A DNA stretch of 64,000 nucleotides from Candidatus Pseudobacter hemicellulosilyticus. GTDB taxonomy: Bacteria; Bacteroidota; Bacteroidia; Chitinophagales; Chitinophagaceae. The notes under the pieces are model-generated. The model did not search any database, was not told where the DNA came from, and saw only the letters and a list, made by a program, of their open reading frames with translations. Of the stretch, positions 1-7,591 are shown piece after piece; positions within the stretch are counted from its first letter, which is position 1; every line of letters starts with the position of its first letter. Position numbers and translations under genes: made by a program. The stretch is taken from positions 4,092,001 to 4,156,000 of the forward strand of contig CP119311.1 of assembly GCA_029202545.1 (NCBI GenBank). The letters are read 5' to 3'.

Positions 1-132
1 CTTTTTGCAGCAGGCATCCTGGCCGGTAGCGGCTGGCTCATGCAATGCGGTGCGTTATGCCTGGTAGTGGCCGCTGTCCTGTATAACCTGAATGTTTTTA
101 AAGTAGTCACACACAAACCTGCCCGCTTATGA
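1..132 (+). CDS. C-terminal end of a membrane protein (partial)
   Basis: The reading frame is open from the window edge to a TGA at 130-132. The visible 43 residues include a hydrophobic stretch (AGILAGSGWLM, then ALCLVVAAVLYNLNVF) that looks like the last membrane helix, followed by a short polar tail. The stop overlaps the ATG of the next gene (ATGA), so the two are translationally coupled. The family cannot be told from this fragment. Confidence 0.6.
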   Translation, partial: LFAAGILAGSGWLMQCGALCLVVAAVLYNLNVFKVVTHKPARL

Positions 133-452
133 ATATTGCCAGCAATAACGAATTAAAATGTACCATTGCACTGGCCGCCCTGCAGGAAGTGCGGGACCCG
201 GAAATTGGTCTGAACATCGTAGACCTGGGCCTGATCCGGCAGGTGGATTTCAGGGAAGCGGAACGAAAAGTAGTACTGACCATGACGCTGACCACACAGT
301 TTTGCCCTATGGGCGCTTCCATCACAGAGAATGCCGAGCAGGCCCTGCAGACCGTTTTTGCCGGCGATAAGGTCATTGTATTACTGACCTTTGATCCACC
401 CTGGAACTACGAACGGATCTCAGAAGATGGCCGGAAGTTCCTGGAACAATAA
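129..452 (+). CDS. DUF59 / MIP18-family metal-sulfur cluster protein
   Basis: 107 residues, the normal size of a stand-alone DUF59 (PaaD/SufT/MIP18-like) protein. Family hallmarks are visible: VRDPEIGLNIVDLGLI at residues 21-36 and the TLTTQFCPMG segment with the conserved Cys59. Proteins of this family help in iron-sulfur cluster assembly or delivery in the cytosol. It overlaps the upstream gene by ATGA and the downstream Rrf2 regulator by one base (TAATG), so the three genes form one operon. Association with an Rrf2 regulator that carries its own cysteine cluster fits an iron-sulfur or nitrosative-stress role; that role is inferred. Confidence 0.85.
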   Translation: MNIASNNELKCTIALAALQEVRDPEIGLNIVDLGLIRQVDFREAERKVVLTMTLTTQFCPMGASITENAEQALQTVFAGDKVIVLLTFDPPWNYERISEDGRKFLEQ

Positions 453-889
453 TGTTAACCATGCTGAGTGTAACCTGTAAAACAGCTATCAAAGCAGTCC
501 TCTACCTGGCGGCTAAGGCCGATACCGGTACCAATGCCGGTATCCGGGAAATTGCCGGCGCCATCAATGCCAGTGAGCATACGGTAGGTAAATTATTGCA
601 GACCCTGGTCAAAGACCAGCTCATCCATAGCCTGAAAGGCCCTGCCGGCGGCTTTTATATGTCCGGTGAACAATTAAAGAGGCCCATCATTGATATCATC
701 AGCGCCATTGACGGTGATGCCCTGTTTACCAGCTGTGCATTAGGGCTGGAACAATGCTCTTCGTCCCATCCCTGTCCTATTCACCAGGACTATATGGGCG
801 CCCGTGAATTACTCCGCAAATCCTTCTCCCGCAAAAAGATCGCCGACCTCCGCAACCTCGTCAAAGAAGGCGTGGTACATCTTGCCTGA
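452..889 (+). CDS. Rrf2-family transcriptional regulator
   Basis: 145 residues with the Rrf2 winged-helix pattern: IREIAGAINASEHTVGKLLQTL is the recognition-helix region and LKGPAGGFYM (residues 61-70) is the diagnostic wing. Three cysteines at 95, 102 and 108 (C-x6-C-x5-C) match the cluster-binding triad of NsrR/IscR-type members, so an Fe-S sensor is likely but the signal is unknown. The start at 452 overlaps the preceding stop; a second ATG at 461 is also possible. It ends the operon begun by the membrane protein and the DUF59 gene. Confidence 0.88.
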   Translation: MLTMLSVTCKTAIKAVLYLAAKADTGTNAGIREIAGAINASEHTVGKLLQTLVKDQLIHSLKGPAGGFYMSGEQLKRPIIDIISAIDGDALFTSCALGLEQCSSSHPCPIHQDYMGARELLRKSFSRKKIADLRNLVKEGVVHLA

Positions 890-940
890 TAATTCTCCAA
901 AAAAACATAACTCCTTTATACCCAATTACCTTAAAGTTAG

Positions 941-948
941 TATGTTTG
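941..948 (+). promoter_or_regulatory. Bacteroidota -7 box (TATGTTTG)
   Basis: TATGTTTG matches the Bacteroidota primary-sigma -7 consensus TAnnTTTG. It lies about 120 bp before the histidine kinase start in an otherwise non-coding gap. No clear TTG -33 element was found at the usual distance. Confidence 0.4.
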
Positions 949-1067
949 TATAATAACCTATCCATTCAATATCCTGCTGAAACGGTGTTCGCGCGTAGCT
1001 AATTCTCCCTCTCTTATTGTTTCATCAATATCATCGACGGCCCCAGGCTGCGGTGGAAGGACATGCT

Positions 1068-4000
1068 ATGAAAACACTTTTACTGGTTCTAATTACTTTA
1101 TCAGGTTTCAGACAGGCTTTGGCAGTGGATACGCTGCAATATGCCCTGCGGCATTATACGGATGAGAACGGATTGCCGCAGAACAGTATCAAAGGCCTTG
1201 TGCTTAACAAAAGCGGTTTCCTGTGGATGGCTACCGAGAACGGTGTGGTCCGTTTTGATGGCCGGCAGTTCCGGACCTACGATAAGACCAACCTGGGCCT
1301 CTCTTCCAGCCGGATCGTCTGGCTGCAGCCGGATATAGCGCATGGCGGCTATTTTGCCGAAACTGATAAAGGGGAACTGATCAGTATTAATCGCAGTGAA
1401 GCATCCCTGCTGCCGCCCGGTTTCCTTCCCCCCGAAACAGCTATCAATATCAATAAGACTTACCGGGGCAATTATCCTGAATTCATTACCCTGGGCCTTC
1501 CCAATATTTTCTCCCGCGTACTGCGCTTTGACTCCTATAAAATACCTGCCGGGCCGGATACTTATTTCTCGCTGCGCAGGGACACGGTAGCCTGGTTCAC
1601 CAACAACCAGGAAATGGTGCGCACTATATTGCCCAATGCAAGCCCCTATGATTTCTTCCTGGTGAAAGGCCAGCTCTATCATCTCAGCAACTATGTGCTG
1701 CGGCATTTCCGCGATGGGGCCATGCTGCCCGAAAGCCTGTCCGGTGATATCCTCCTTCATCCCAATTACCGGAAACAACCGCTGTCCCTGTATTGGGATT
1801 ATGCTGGTGGGCAGGCCTTCGTTTACCTGGACCGGAAGCTCTACCTGCTGGAACCGACTGCTTCGGGCGGCCTCCATACCCGGCTGCTGCTGGCGGATTT
1901 TGACCTGGAGACCAACCGCATCATCTGTATAGTATATGATGAGCGTTCCCAGCGTCTGTTTCTTGGCAGTCATACCCGGGGCCTGTTTGTACTGACCAGG
2001 AAACAATTCATTACGCTCCGGTCCACGCAGTCGGATGCAGATGAAGTGTACTATGCCCAGGCGCCTTATGGCGATAACCAGGTGCTGACGCCCACCGGCG
2101 ATGTACTGGGCGTCCGTTCCTCCGGTTTGTCTATCCCGGCCATCCGTAACCGGGTCCAGGATGATCGCTACAGCCTGCTGGCCGATCAGCAGGGGATGAT
2201 CTGGGTAAAGCAGCGGCAGCAGTTGTACCGTTTTGATGGAACAGGACATCAACTGCTCCGGCAGTACACGCTGCCGGCGGATATCTCGCAATTGTATGAA
2301 GGCAGCCCGGGTGAAATACTGATCGGTACGCAGCGGCAAAGCCTGTACCGGCTGAACTATAGCGATGAGCGGGCCCGGCCGGAAGCAATTGTGGGCGGCC
2401 TCACCGGCATCTCTTACCTGGCAGGGCATACAAAGGACAGTCTCTGGATAGGGACCAGTCGCGGCCTGTACAGATGGCGTGAAAAAGGCAGGCTGGATAC
2501 TATCTTCCCGCTGGAAGGAAAACATATCCGCAGCATCCATCCCATATCCCCGGATGAAATATGGATCAGCACATATGGCGATGGTTTTTTCCTTTACCGC
2601 GCCGGCAGACTGATCGGCTTTCCGCAGGATGAGGACGGCTACCTGGGCTATACCCATTGCATGGTGCTGGACCAGCAGGGTTATTTCTGGATCACCACCA
2701 ACAAAGGGTTGTTCCAGGTGTCCAGGCAAGACCTCCTGGCCTTTGCCGGCGGTTATCCCCGCAATCCTTATTATCATTACTACGATAAGCAGGCTGGTTT
2801 CAACTCCAATGAATTCAATGGCGGCTGTCAGCCCTGTGGCCTGCTGCTGAAGAACGGCTATTTATCACTCCCCTCCATGAACGGACTGGTATGGGGACGG
2901 CCGGAACAGCTGAAAGCGGAACTGCCCGTGAACGAGCTTTTCCTGGACAAGGTGGAGGTAGACGGCCGGGTGCTGGCAGGTTCAGACAGTTTTTTCCTGG
3001 ACGATCAGTTTGATTTTCTTAAGCTCTATGTCACTACGCCTTATTTCGGGAACGACTACAATATCCACCTTGACTTTGCCTTGGTCCGGAAACAGGATAC
3101 ACCCAACTGGAACCCTATTGGTCCTGACAGGACCATTACCCTCACGGGGCTGTCGTCCGGCAGCTACCGGCTCCTGGTTCGGAAAGTGAATGGCTTTGGG
3201 CCGGGCAATCATATGGTCAAAAGCTTCTCCTTTATTGTACCGCCGGCCTATTATGAAAGCTGGTGGTTCCGGCTGGGCTGCCTGCTGATGGTAGTTGCTA
3301 TTATCTGGGGCTATACCAGGTTGCGGCTGACCTATGTGCAACGGAAAAATAAATTACTGGAAGTAAAGATCGATGAGCGCACACAGACCCTGCTCAATAC
3401 CCTGACAGACCTTCAGCTGTCGGAAGAGATCCTTCGCCGCCAGACACATATACAGGACCGGTTGATCACAGCCATTACCCATGATATCAAGAGTCCGCTA
3501 AAATATATGTCCATGGCGGCCCGCAGGATGGCTGAGCAGGCTGATCTGCAGATGAATACCGGTGAGGTGCAGAAGAATGCACGCATGCTGTATGAAGCTG
3601 CCTACAGGATGTACCACCTCACGGATAACCTGTTGCAGTATATCAAGCTCAATTCGCGGGATACACATATCAATTTTGAAACGGTGGATGTTTGTGAACT
3701 GGTGGAGGATAAGGTAGAGATATTCCGGGATATAGCAGCGGAGCAGGGCGCCATGTTATACAATGATATTATGCCCGGTCTGCTCCTGCACAGCAACAAC
3801 CGGCTGCTGGGCGTAGTGATCCATAACCTGATCGATAACGCCGTAAAGGTCACCTACAACGGGCAGGTGGCTGTTTCTGCCATAATACAGGAAGAGAAAG
3901 TTTCTATCAGGGTGGAGGATAGCGGGGTAGGGATGAACCGGGAACTGGTGGCCTGGTGTAACCTGGATCCCCTGGAGATGGACCATGAAGCCGGGGATCA

Positions 4001-4142
4001 GTTCCCGGGCAGCACAGGCTTTGGGCTGATCATTGTCAAGGAACTGGCGGCCCTGATGAACGGCAGGTTACGGGTAACCAGTGATGGTAGTGGCAGCCTC
4101 GTGGAATTGCAATTTGATAAAGAGATGCTGGTGTCAGTCTGA
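1068..4142 (+). CDS. Propeller-type sensor histidine kinase
   Basis: About 1024 residues. Start chosen at 1068 because it follows a GGAAGG-like ribosome site and opens a signal peptide (MKTLLLVLITLSGFRQALA); an upstream in-frame ATG at 1017 has neither. The periplasmic part carries two-component regulator propeller repeats (DENGLPQNSIKGL, then GFLWMATENGVVRFDG and similar motifs) and a Y_Y_Y-like domain. One membrane helix lies near residues 735-755. The cytoplasmic part has a HisKA box with His at about residue 805 (ITHDIKSPLKY), an N box (HNLIDNAVK), a G1 box (DSGVGM) and a G2 box (GSTGFGLIIVKEL). Receiver and AraC domains of hybrid HTCS proteins are absent, so it probably phosphorylates a separate regulator; the convergent response regulator at 4231-4863 is the obvious candidate. 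Confidence 0.88.
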   Translation: MKTLLLVLITLSGFRQALAVDTLQYALRHYTDENGLPQNSIKGLVLNKSGFLWMATENGVVRFDGRQFRTYDKTNLGLSSSRIVWLQPDIAHGGYFAETDKGELISINRSEASLLPPGFLPPETAININKTYRGNYPEFITLGLPNIFSRVLRFDSYKIPAGPDTYFSLRRDTVAWFTNNQEMVRTILPNASPYDFFLVKGQLYHLSNYVLRHFRDGAMLPESLSGDILLHPNYRKQPLSLYWDYAGGQAFVYLDRKLYLLEPTASGGLHTRLLLADFDLETNRIICIVYDERSQRLFLGSHTRGLFVLTRKQFITLRSTQSDADEVYYAQAPYGDNQVLTPTGDVLGVRSSGLSIPAIRNRVQDDRYSLLADQQGMIWVKQRQQLYRFDGTGHQLLRQYTLPADISQLYEGSPGEILIGTQRQSLYRLNYSDERARPEAIVGGLTGISYLAGHTKDSLWIGTSRGLYRWREKGRLDTIFPLEGKHIRSIHPISPDEIWISTYGDGFFLYRAGRLIGFPQDEDGYLGYTHCMVLDQQGYFWITTNKGLFQVSRQDLLAFAGGYPRNPYYHYYDKQAGFNSNEFNGGCQPCGLLLKNGYLSLPSMNGLVWGRPEQLKAELPVNELFLDKVEVDGRVLAGSDSFFLDDQFDFLKLYVTTPYFGNDYNIHLDFALVRKQDTPNWNPIGPDRTITLTGLSSGSYRLLVRKVNGFGPGNHMVKSFSFIVPPAYYESWWFRLGCLLMVVAIIWGYTRLRLTYVQRKNKLLEVKIDERTQTLLNTLTDLQLSEEILRRQTHIQDRLITAITHDIKSPLKYMSMAARRMAEQADLQMNTGEVQKNARMLYEAAYRMYHLTDNLLQYIKLNSRDTHINFETVDVCELVEDKVEIFRDIAAEQGAMLYNDIMPGLLLHSNNRLLGVVIHNLIDNAVKVTYNGQVAVSAIIQEEKVSIRVEDSGVGMNRELVAWCNLDPLEMDHEAGDQFPGSTGFGLIIVKELAALMNGRLRVTSDGSGSLVELQFDKEMLVSV

Positions 4143-4230
4143 GTTGGTGAGCCCCCGCGTTACAAAACGCTGACGGGCACAAGGCATGCCAATGCCTGGC
4201 GCCTGTCTGGGTGTTTGACGATATGGGACG

Positions 4231-4863
4231 TTAACTGAAAAGGCGCACTTTTTCTGCCAGTTCAATAACATTGGCTACTTCCAGTTTTTCGAAGATGCGG
4301 GACTTATAGGTGCTGACAGTAGAGATCTGCAAGCTCAGGTGTACGCCAATATCGGCTACACTGGAACCTTTGATGAGTAATTGCATGACTTCCATTTCCC
4401 TGTTGGAAAGTAGTTGCAGCGGATTGCCGCTGCCGTTGCCTGATTTGGAGCTGAGGCTGTTCAGCAGGTGCTGCTTCACGGTAGGGCTGATGTATTTTTC
4501 GTTGTTGAGTACGCCGCGGATAGCAGTTCGTAATTCCTGTTCCCCTGAATGTTTGACTACATATCCGTCTGCGCCTGCCTGCATATAGCGGAGGGCGAAG
4601 AGCTGTTCATCGTATCCTGAAAAGATAAGGATCCTGATCTGTGGCTGGTGCAGCCTGATCACATCAAGCATCTGGAGATTGTTGCCGCCAGGGATATTGA
4701 TGTCCAGTATAAGGAGGTCGAAGGTTTTGCTGTCCAGTATTTTTAAGGTCTGGGCAAATGTTCCGGCTTCAGCTACATAAACGCCTGCAATAAGGTCTTT
4801 GATGATAAGGGCAGTGCCATAACGCACGATCGTGTGATCGTCGGCAATTAAGATGTTCGGCAT
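4231..4863 (-). CDS. NarL/FixJ-type (LuxR HTH) response regulator
   Basis: 210 residues. The N-terminal receiver has the acidic pocket ADDH (residues 7-10), phospho-acceptor Asp54 (LLILDINIPGG) and the conserved Lys in GYVVKHSG. The C-terminal GerE/LuxR HTH is clear (LSNREMEVMQLLIKGSSVADIG, then STVSTYKSRIFEKL). It lies convergent to the histidine kinase, 88 bp apart, so partnership is inferred from proximity only. It is likely a DNA-binding regulator activated by phosphorylation. Confidence 0.9.
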   Translation of the reverse strand: MPNILIADDHTIVRYGTALIIKDLIAGVYVAEAGTFAQTLKILDSKTFDLLILDINIPGGNNLQMLDVIRLHQPQIRILIFSGYDEQLFALRYMQAGADGYVVKHSGEQELRTAIRGVLNNEKYISPTVKQHLLNSLSSKSGNGSGNPLQLLSNREMEVMQLLIKGSSVADIGVHLSLQISTVSTYKSRIFEKLEVANVIELAEKVRLFS

Positions 4864-5041
4864 AGTGATTATTTCATTAGTGTCAGGATCGGAAAGCTGC
4901 TGATCTTGCCAAACAAGAGTTACCCGTTATAACCTTGGTTGTGGAATGCGGGCGTAAGATACAATAAATTTCTACACTATACTCGAAGTTATACTACGTC
5001 AGATTGGTAATTCTATTATGATCTTTCAGTAACGAGCCGGA

Positions 5042-5180
5042 TATTTTTGTACCCATCCCTGAACCCTGCTGATATCCTTTACAAACCCTGTTTTGCTGAC
5101 TGGTGAAAACCAGTCGGAACAGTTCGTATTGCCCTGACTGAAAGGATATATTTTGTTGAAGCAGTAAAGCTGTGCTTTAC
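5042..5180 (+). ncRNA. Candidate structured RNA with its own -7 box
   Basis: No gene covers 4864-5416. Within it a TAnnTTTG box (TATTTTTG, 5042-5049) is followed by nested complementary arms: ATATCCTTT 5072-5080 with AAAGGATAT 5141-5149; CTGTT 5088-5092 with AACAG 5118-5122; and a hairpin GACTGGT-gaaa-ACCAGTC at 5098-5115 closed by a GNRA tetraloop. A second perfect hairpin GTAAAGC-tgt-GCTTTAC lies at 5164-5180. The arrangement looks like a small RNA or a leader. No -33 element or terminator is evident, so this is a candidate only. Confidence 0.3.
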
Positions 5181-5273
5181 AGTTATGCCGGAGCAGTTGG
5201 CTCAAATGACGGCCTGTTGAGGCGTCTGGCGTGTTGATGTTTGATGGTAACTATATGGTGTATCCGAATGTAC

Positions 5274-5289
5274 GTAGAATATATTCTAC
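5274..5289. promoter_or_regulatory. Perfect 16-bp palindrome (possible operator)
   Basis: GTAGAATATATTCTAC is a perfect inverted repeat, centred about 56 bp upstream of the centre of the -7 box at 5334-5341. The position suits a dimeric regulator site for the following gene, but no regulator can be named. Confidence 0.3.
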
Positions 5290-5333
5290 AACGGTTTCGT
5301 AGTAGTTTTACCGGTAAGCTTGCGGAACCTGTT

Positions 5334-5341
5334 TATTTTTG
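5334..5341 (+). promoter_or_regulatory. Bacteroidota -7 box (TATTTTTG)
   Basis: TATTTTTG fits TAnnTTTG and lies about 75 bp upstream of the ATG at 5417. Its position argues against the earlier in-frame start at 5339, which would fall at the promoter itself. Confidence 0.35.
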
Positions 5342-5416
5342 TCCTGTCACAATCAGAAACAGCAGCAAGGAATAGTGAGATCCGACCCTATAAAAAAGCT
5401 AACAACCCAAAATTCT

Positions 5417-5722
5417 ATGATCAGCAAACTGGCCTTTTTATCCTGTGTAATTATCCTTGGCATATCCGTTACTGATGCTCAATCCTTATCAAAGAAAATA
5501 GGTTGTTTGATAGGTTTCAGTATGAATGCCACCGACTTTGCCACACCCAATGCCATCAAGGCAACTTCGCTGGGTGATACACTGAAGAATGCCGACTGGC
5601 AAAAATTCTCCATCACAGATTTTAGCATTTCCCTGATGTACCGGGAAGGCTTCTCCAACAAGATAGATCTCCCGGCCCGCTATAATGGCCTGTTCATTGA
5701 ATATACCGGAACAGGTGTGTAG
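5417..5722 (+). pseudogene. Truncated outer-membrane barrel-like protein (N-terminal part)
   Basis: 101 residues from a signal-peptide start (MISKLAFLSCVIILGISVTDAQ). The mature part (IGCLIGFSMNATDFATP, then FSISLMYREGFSNKIDLPARYNGLF) has the alternating pattern of the first strands of outer-membrane beta-barrel proteins and resembles the beginning of a longer Chitinophagaceae family known to me; that recall is not verified. The frame stops at 5722, far short of a barrel. Downstream, another frame shows barrel-like text (LSLAPLSSGVQVRV near 5835-5877) before a terminator at 5941, which suggests decay by frameshift and deletion. Confidence 0.4.
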
Positions 5723-6391
5723 GGCCGCCATTAAAATACTACAAACAGTTCTTGGATCATGGTTCAAAACGGATGCTGCTCTATCAGGTACAAAGAGTAG
5801 TTATCCAAGGGTTTCTTGTAAAGGTTCCATTCTTATCCCTGGCCCCGCTTTCCAGTGGGGTCCAGGTAAGAGTGGTATCGCCCGCCAGGCTGTCCACCAT
5901 CGTATTGTATTAGATAGAGCAGAGCTGAGTCTTCACAAGTAACCAGGCGCTACAGCCCGTATGACGGCGCCCTGGTTTTTTCCCGATCAAACATCATTAC
6001 AAGCCATGGAACACCTATTTCAGACAGGTTCTATATCGACAGGAGTATATTGGAAAAACAGGATGATGCCCCGGTAATGATGCGGGGGCAACCCCACCAA
6101 CAGAAAAGCCGTCGGTCCATCTACCGGCGGTTTTTGTTTTAAATCCTTGTCCTACAGGCGGTCCGGTAGAAAATATTTCGTTATTGGCGGCCAAATTGAG
6201 TAGTTTGGCATAGAAAATGAATCCATTCATATAAGTGAGAAGTGCGTTCGTGTACTTTTCCGTTTATGATCCGCTAACTACCGTTACTTTGAATAGACCA
6301 TGGCCTGAGAAGGCCTTGCAACTCATGTACAACAAGAGCTTGGCTGGTTACGCAAGTGATCAGCCGTTGTGACAACCCCGTTTATGTCACT
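5723..6391. other. Decayed region, no intact gene
   Basis: All frames are interrupted. Short coding-like pieces are visible in different frames (for example KYYKQFLDHGSKRMLLYQVQ from 5734, and CPTGGPVENISLLAAKL near 6150-6200), so this is probably the eroded rest of the outer-membrane protein gene that begins at 5417. Other than the terminator at 5941, nothing functional is seen. Confidence 0.35.
5941..5981 (+). terminator. Hairpin terminator after the decayed gene
   Basis: AACCAGG-CGC at 5941-5950 pairs with GGCGCC-CTGGTT ending at 5976 (one bulge), followed by a T run. It would end transcription from the 5334 promoter. Confidence 0.5.
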
Positions 6392-6421
6392 AAAAAGGAA
6401 ATGTATCTACATTTCCTTTTT
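6392..6421. terminator. 14-bp AT-rich inverted repeat (terminator-like)
   Basis: AAAAAGGAAATGTA (6392-6405) and TACATTTCCTTTTT (6408-6421) are perfectly complementary. A-tract on one side and T-tract on the other suit a bidirectional intrinsic terminator between the decayed region and the gene at 6499. Confidence 0.5.
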
Positions 6422-6498
6422 GTTTATTTGCAGTTTGGCGGGCTGCCCGGCAAAGCGGTAGCGGCCCGGCTCCCCAAAAATTAATTCTCCTGAAAGCT

Positions 6499-6924
6499 AT
6501 GTACCGGAAGAAACTGGAAGTGGATATTATTCTTGATGTACTGGAAGCCGTACTGAAGCGGCAGCCCGACAGTGTTTTTGTGCGCAGCCTCTGGCACCAG
6601 TACCAGGAGCGGGGTGGTCTCAGTAAAAAACAGCTGGAAGGGCTCTATGGGAAAGCCCAGAAGTGCCAGGAACTGCCGGCCGCCAAGCTGGCCACCCTGG
6701 AGGCGGTGATCCGCCAGCGACCTACCCGGTATAAATCGGCCCCGCCTGTGGCTAAACCGCTTTATGAAAAAGACAATAATGTAGGGGAGATGATCAGCGA
6801 GATCCTGGCCCGCTATCCCCAGCACAAGCGGGTCCTGTTCTTCAAATCCCGGTTTGACAACAATGAGGCCCTGACCCCGGCGGAAGTGACGGAACTGGAG
6901 AAGTTCCGGAAGTTGTTGAAGTAG
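6499..6924 (+). CDS. Conserved-looking hypothetical protein, 141 aa
   Basis: Not recognised. The protein is soluble, rich in Lys, Arg, Leu and Glu, with no signal peptide or membrane segment. Two helical blocks are apparent: MYRKKLEVDIILDVLEAVLK at the start and an ARYPQHKRVLFFKSRFDNNEALTPAEVTELEKFRKLL segment at the end (described here as residues 103-140), with a proline-rich linker between. Base composition matches the house genes, and a terminator-like hairpin follows 8 bp after the stop, so it is likely a real single-gene unit. Confidence 0.6.
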   Translation: MYRKKLEVDIILDVLEAVLKRQPDSVFVRSLWHQYQERGGLSKKQLEGLYGKAQKCQELPAAKLATLEAVIRQRPTRYKSAPPVAKPLYEKDNNVGEMISEILARYPQHKRVLFFKSRFDNNEALTPAEVTELEKFRKLLK

Positions 6925-6931
6925 GATATTT

Positions 6932-6965
6932 ATTACCATAATAGTTCTTTTAATATTATGGTAAT
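6932..6965. terminator. 12-bp AT-rich hairpin after the 141-aa gene
   Basis: ATTACCATAATA (6932-6943) and TATTATGGTAAT (6954-6965) form a perfect stem around a 10-nt loop, 8 bp after the stop at 6924. No strong T run follows, so the terminator reading is moderate; it could also be a scar of an inserted element. Confidence 0.35.
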
Positions 6966-7007
6966 CTGCGTATTAGACATTCCCAGGTAATTTTTCTGGT
7001 ATTTAAT

Positions 7008-7122
7008 ATGCTATATATAGCATCAAAAAATAGTTTATCCATGCTGTAAATAGCATTAAAAAAACGATTGTCTATGCTATTTATAGCATCAAAATGATTA
7101 AATTTGATGCTATAAATAGCAT
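7008..7122. promoter_or_regulatory. Four phased operators and promoter of the mobile mystery pair
   Basis: Four copies of a 16-bp palindrome, consensus ATGCTATWWATAGCAT, occur at 7008-7023, 7041-7056, 7074-7089 and 7107-7122. Starts are spaced by exactly 33 bp (about three helical turns), so all sites face the same side of the DNA. Copies 1, 3 and 4 are perfect or near-perfect dyads; copy 2 has one changed base (GTAAA). A -7 box TAAATTTG lies at 7099-7106, between copies 3 and 4. Copy 4 abuts the downstream gene start at 7127. The layout implies cooperative binding of a dimeric HTH protein, probably the product of the first gene, repressing its own operon. Confidence 0.8.
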
Positions 7123-7126
7123 AGAT

Positions 7127-7591
7127 ATGGGCTACTGGGACAAAAAAATCGTCAGACAGCAGTTAGATGATAAACTGCAAAAGGTCAAAACCCTGCCTGG
7201 TTCTTTAAATCAGGACACCGGATGGATTAAAGTTATCCGGGAATCTTTGGGTATGTCTACCAGGCAACTTGCCCAAAGGGTAGGTATTGATCAGTCCCGT
7301 ATAACCCGCCTTGAAAATGCAGAAATTGATGGGGACCTGAAATTGTCTTCCCTCAAAAAAATTGCTGAAGGGCTCAACATGCGGTTCGTCTATGCCATTG
7401 TAGTGGAAGGAAGCCTGGAAGAAATGATGCTGGAACAGGCAAAGAAAATTGCATTAAAGCGAATGGCGCAGGTCAACCAGACAATGAAGTTGGAAAAGCA
7501 GGAGCTTTCTGACGAACAAAAGGCAAAGGCGCTGGAAGATTTGATCCAGAAAATTTTAGTCGAAGAACCAAAAGACTTTTGGGACCAATGA
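7127..7591 (+). CDS. Mobile mystery protein A (XRE-type HTH regulator)
   Basis: About 154 residues from the ATG at 7127. An in-frame ATG at 7094 is rejected because it lies upstream of the -7 box at 7099-7106 and would place operator 4 inside the gene. The protein matches my knowledge of the mobile mystery protein A family: an N-terminal helix (KKIVRQQLDDKLQK), then an XRE HTH (STRQLAQRVGIDQSRITRLENAE) and a C-terminal helical segment. Such proteins occur with mobile mystery protein B, a Fic-domain partner, in mobile or accessory DNA. Its stop overlaps the next start (ATGA). Inferred role: DNA-binding antitoxin-like autorepressor. Confidence 0.85.
   Translation: MGYWDKKIVRQQLDDKLQKVKTLPGSLNQDTGWIKVIRESLGMSTRQLAQRVGIDQSRITRLENAEIDGDLKLSSLKKIAEGLNMRFVYAIVVEGSLEEMMLEQAKKIALKRMAQVNQTMKLEKQELSDEQKAKALEDLIQKILVEEPKDFWDQ

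Noticed and set aside
1101..2777. 558-codon open frame on the minus strand
   Set aside because: It lies wholly inside the histidine kinase gene, lacks any recognisable motif and is explained by codon bias of the plus-strand gene.
5685..5942. 85-codon frame after the truncated outer-membrane protein
   Set aside because: Poor coding character and overlap with the previous frame; more likely part of the decayed gene ending at the terminator at 5941.
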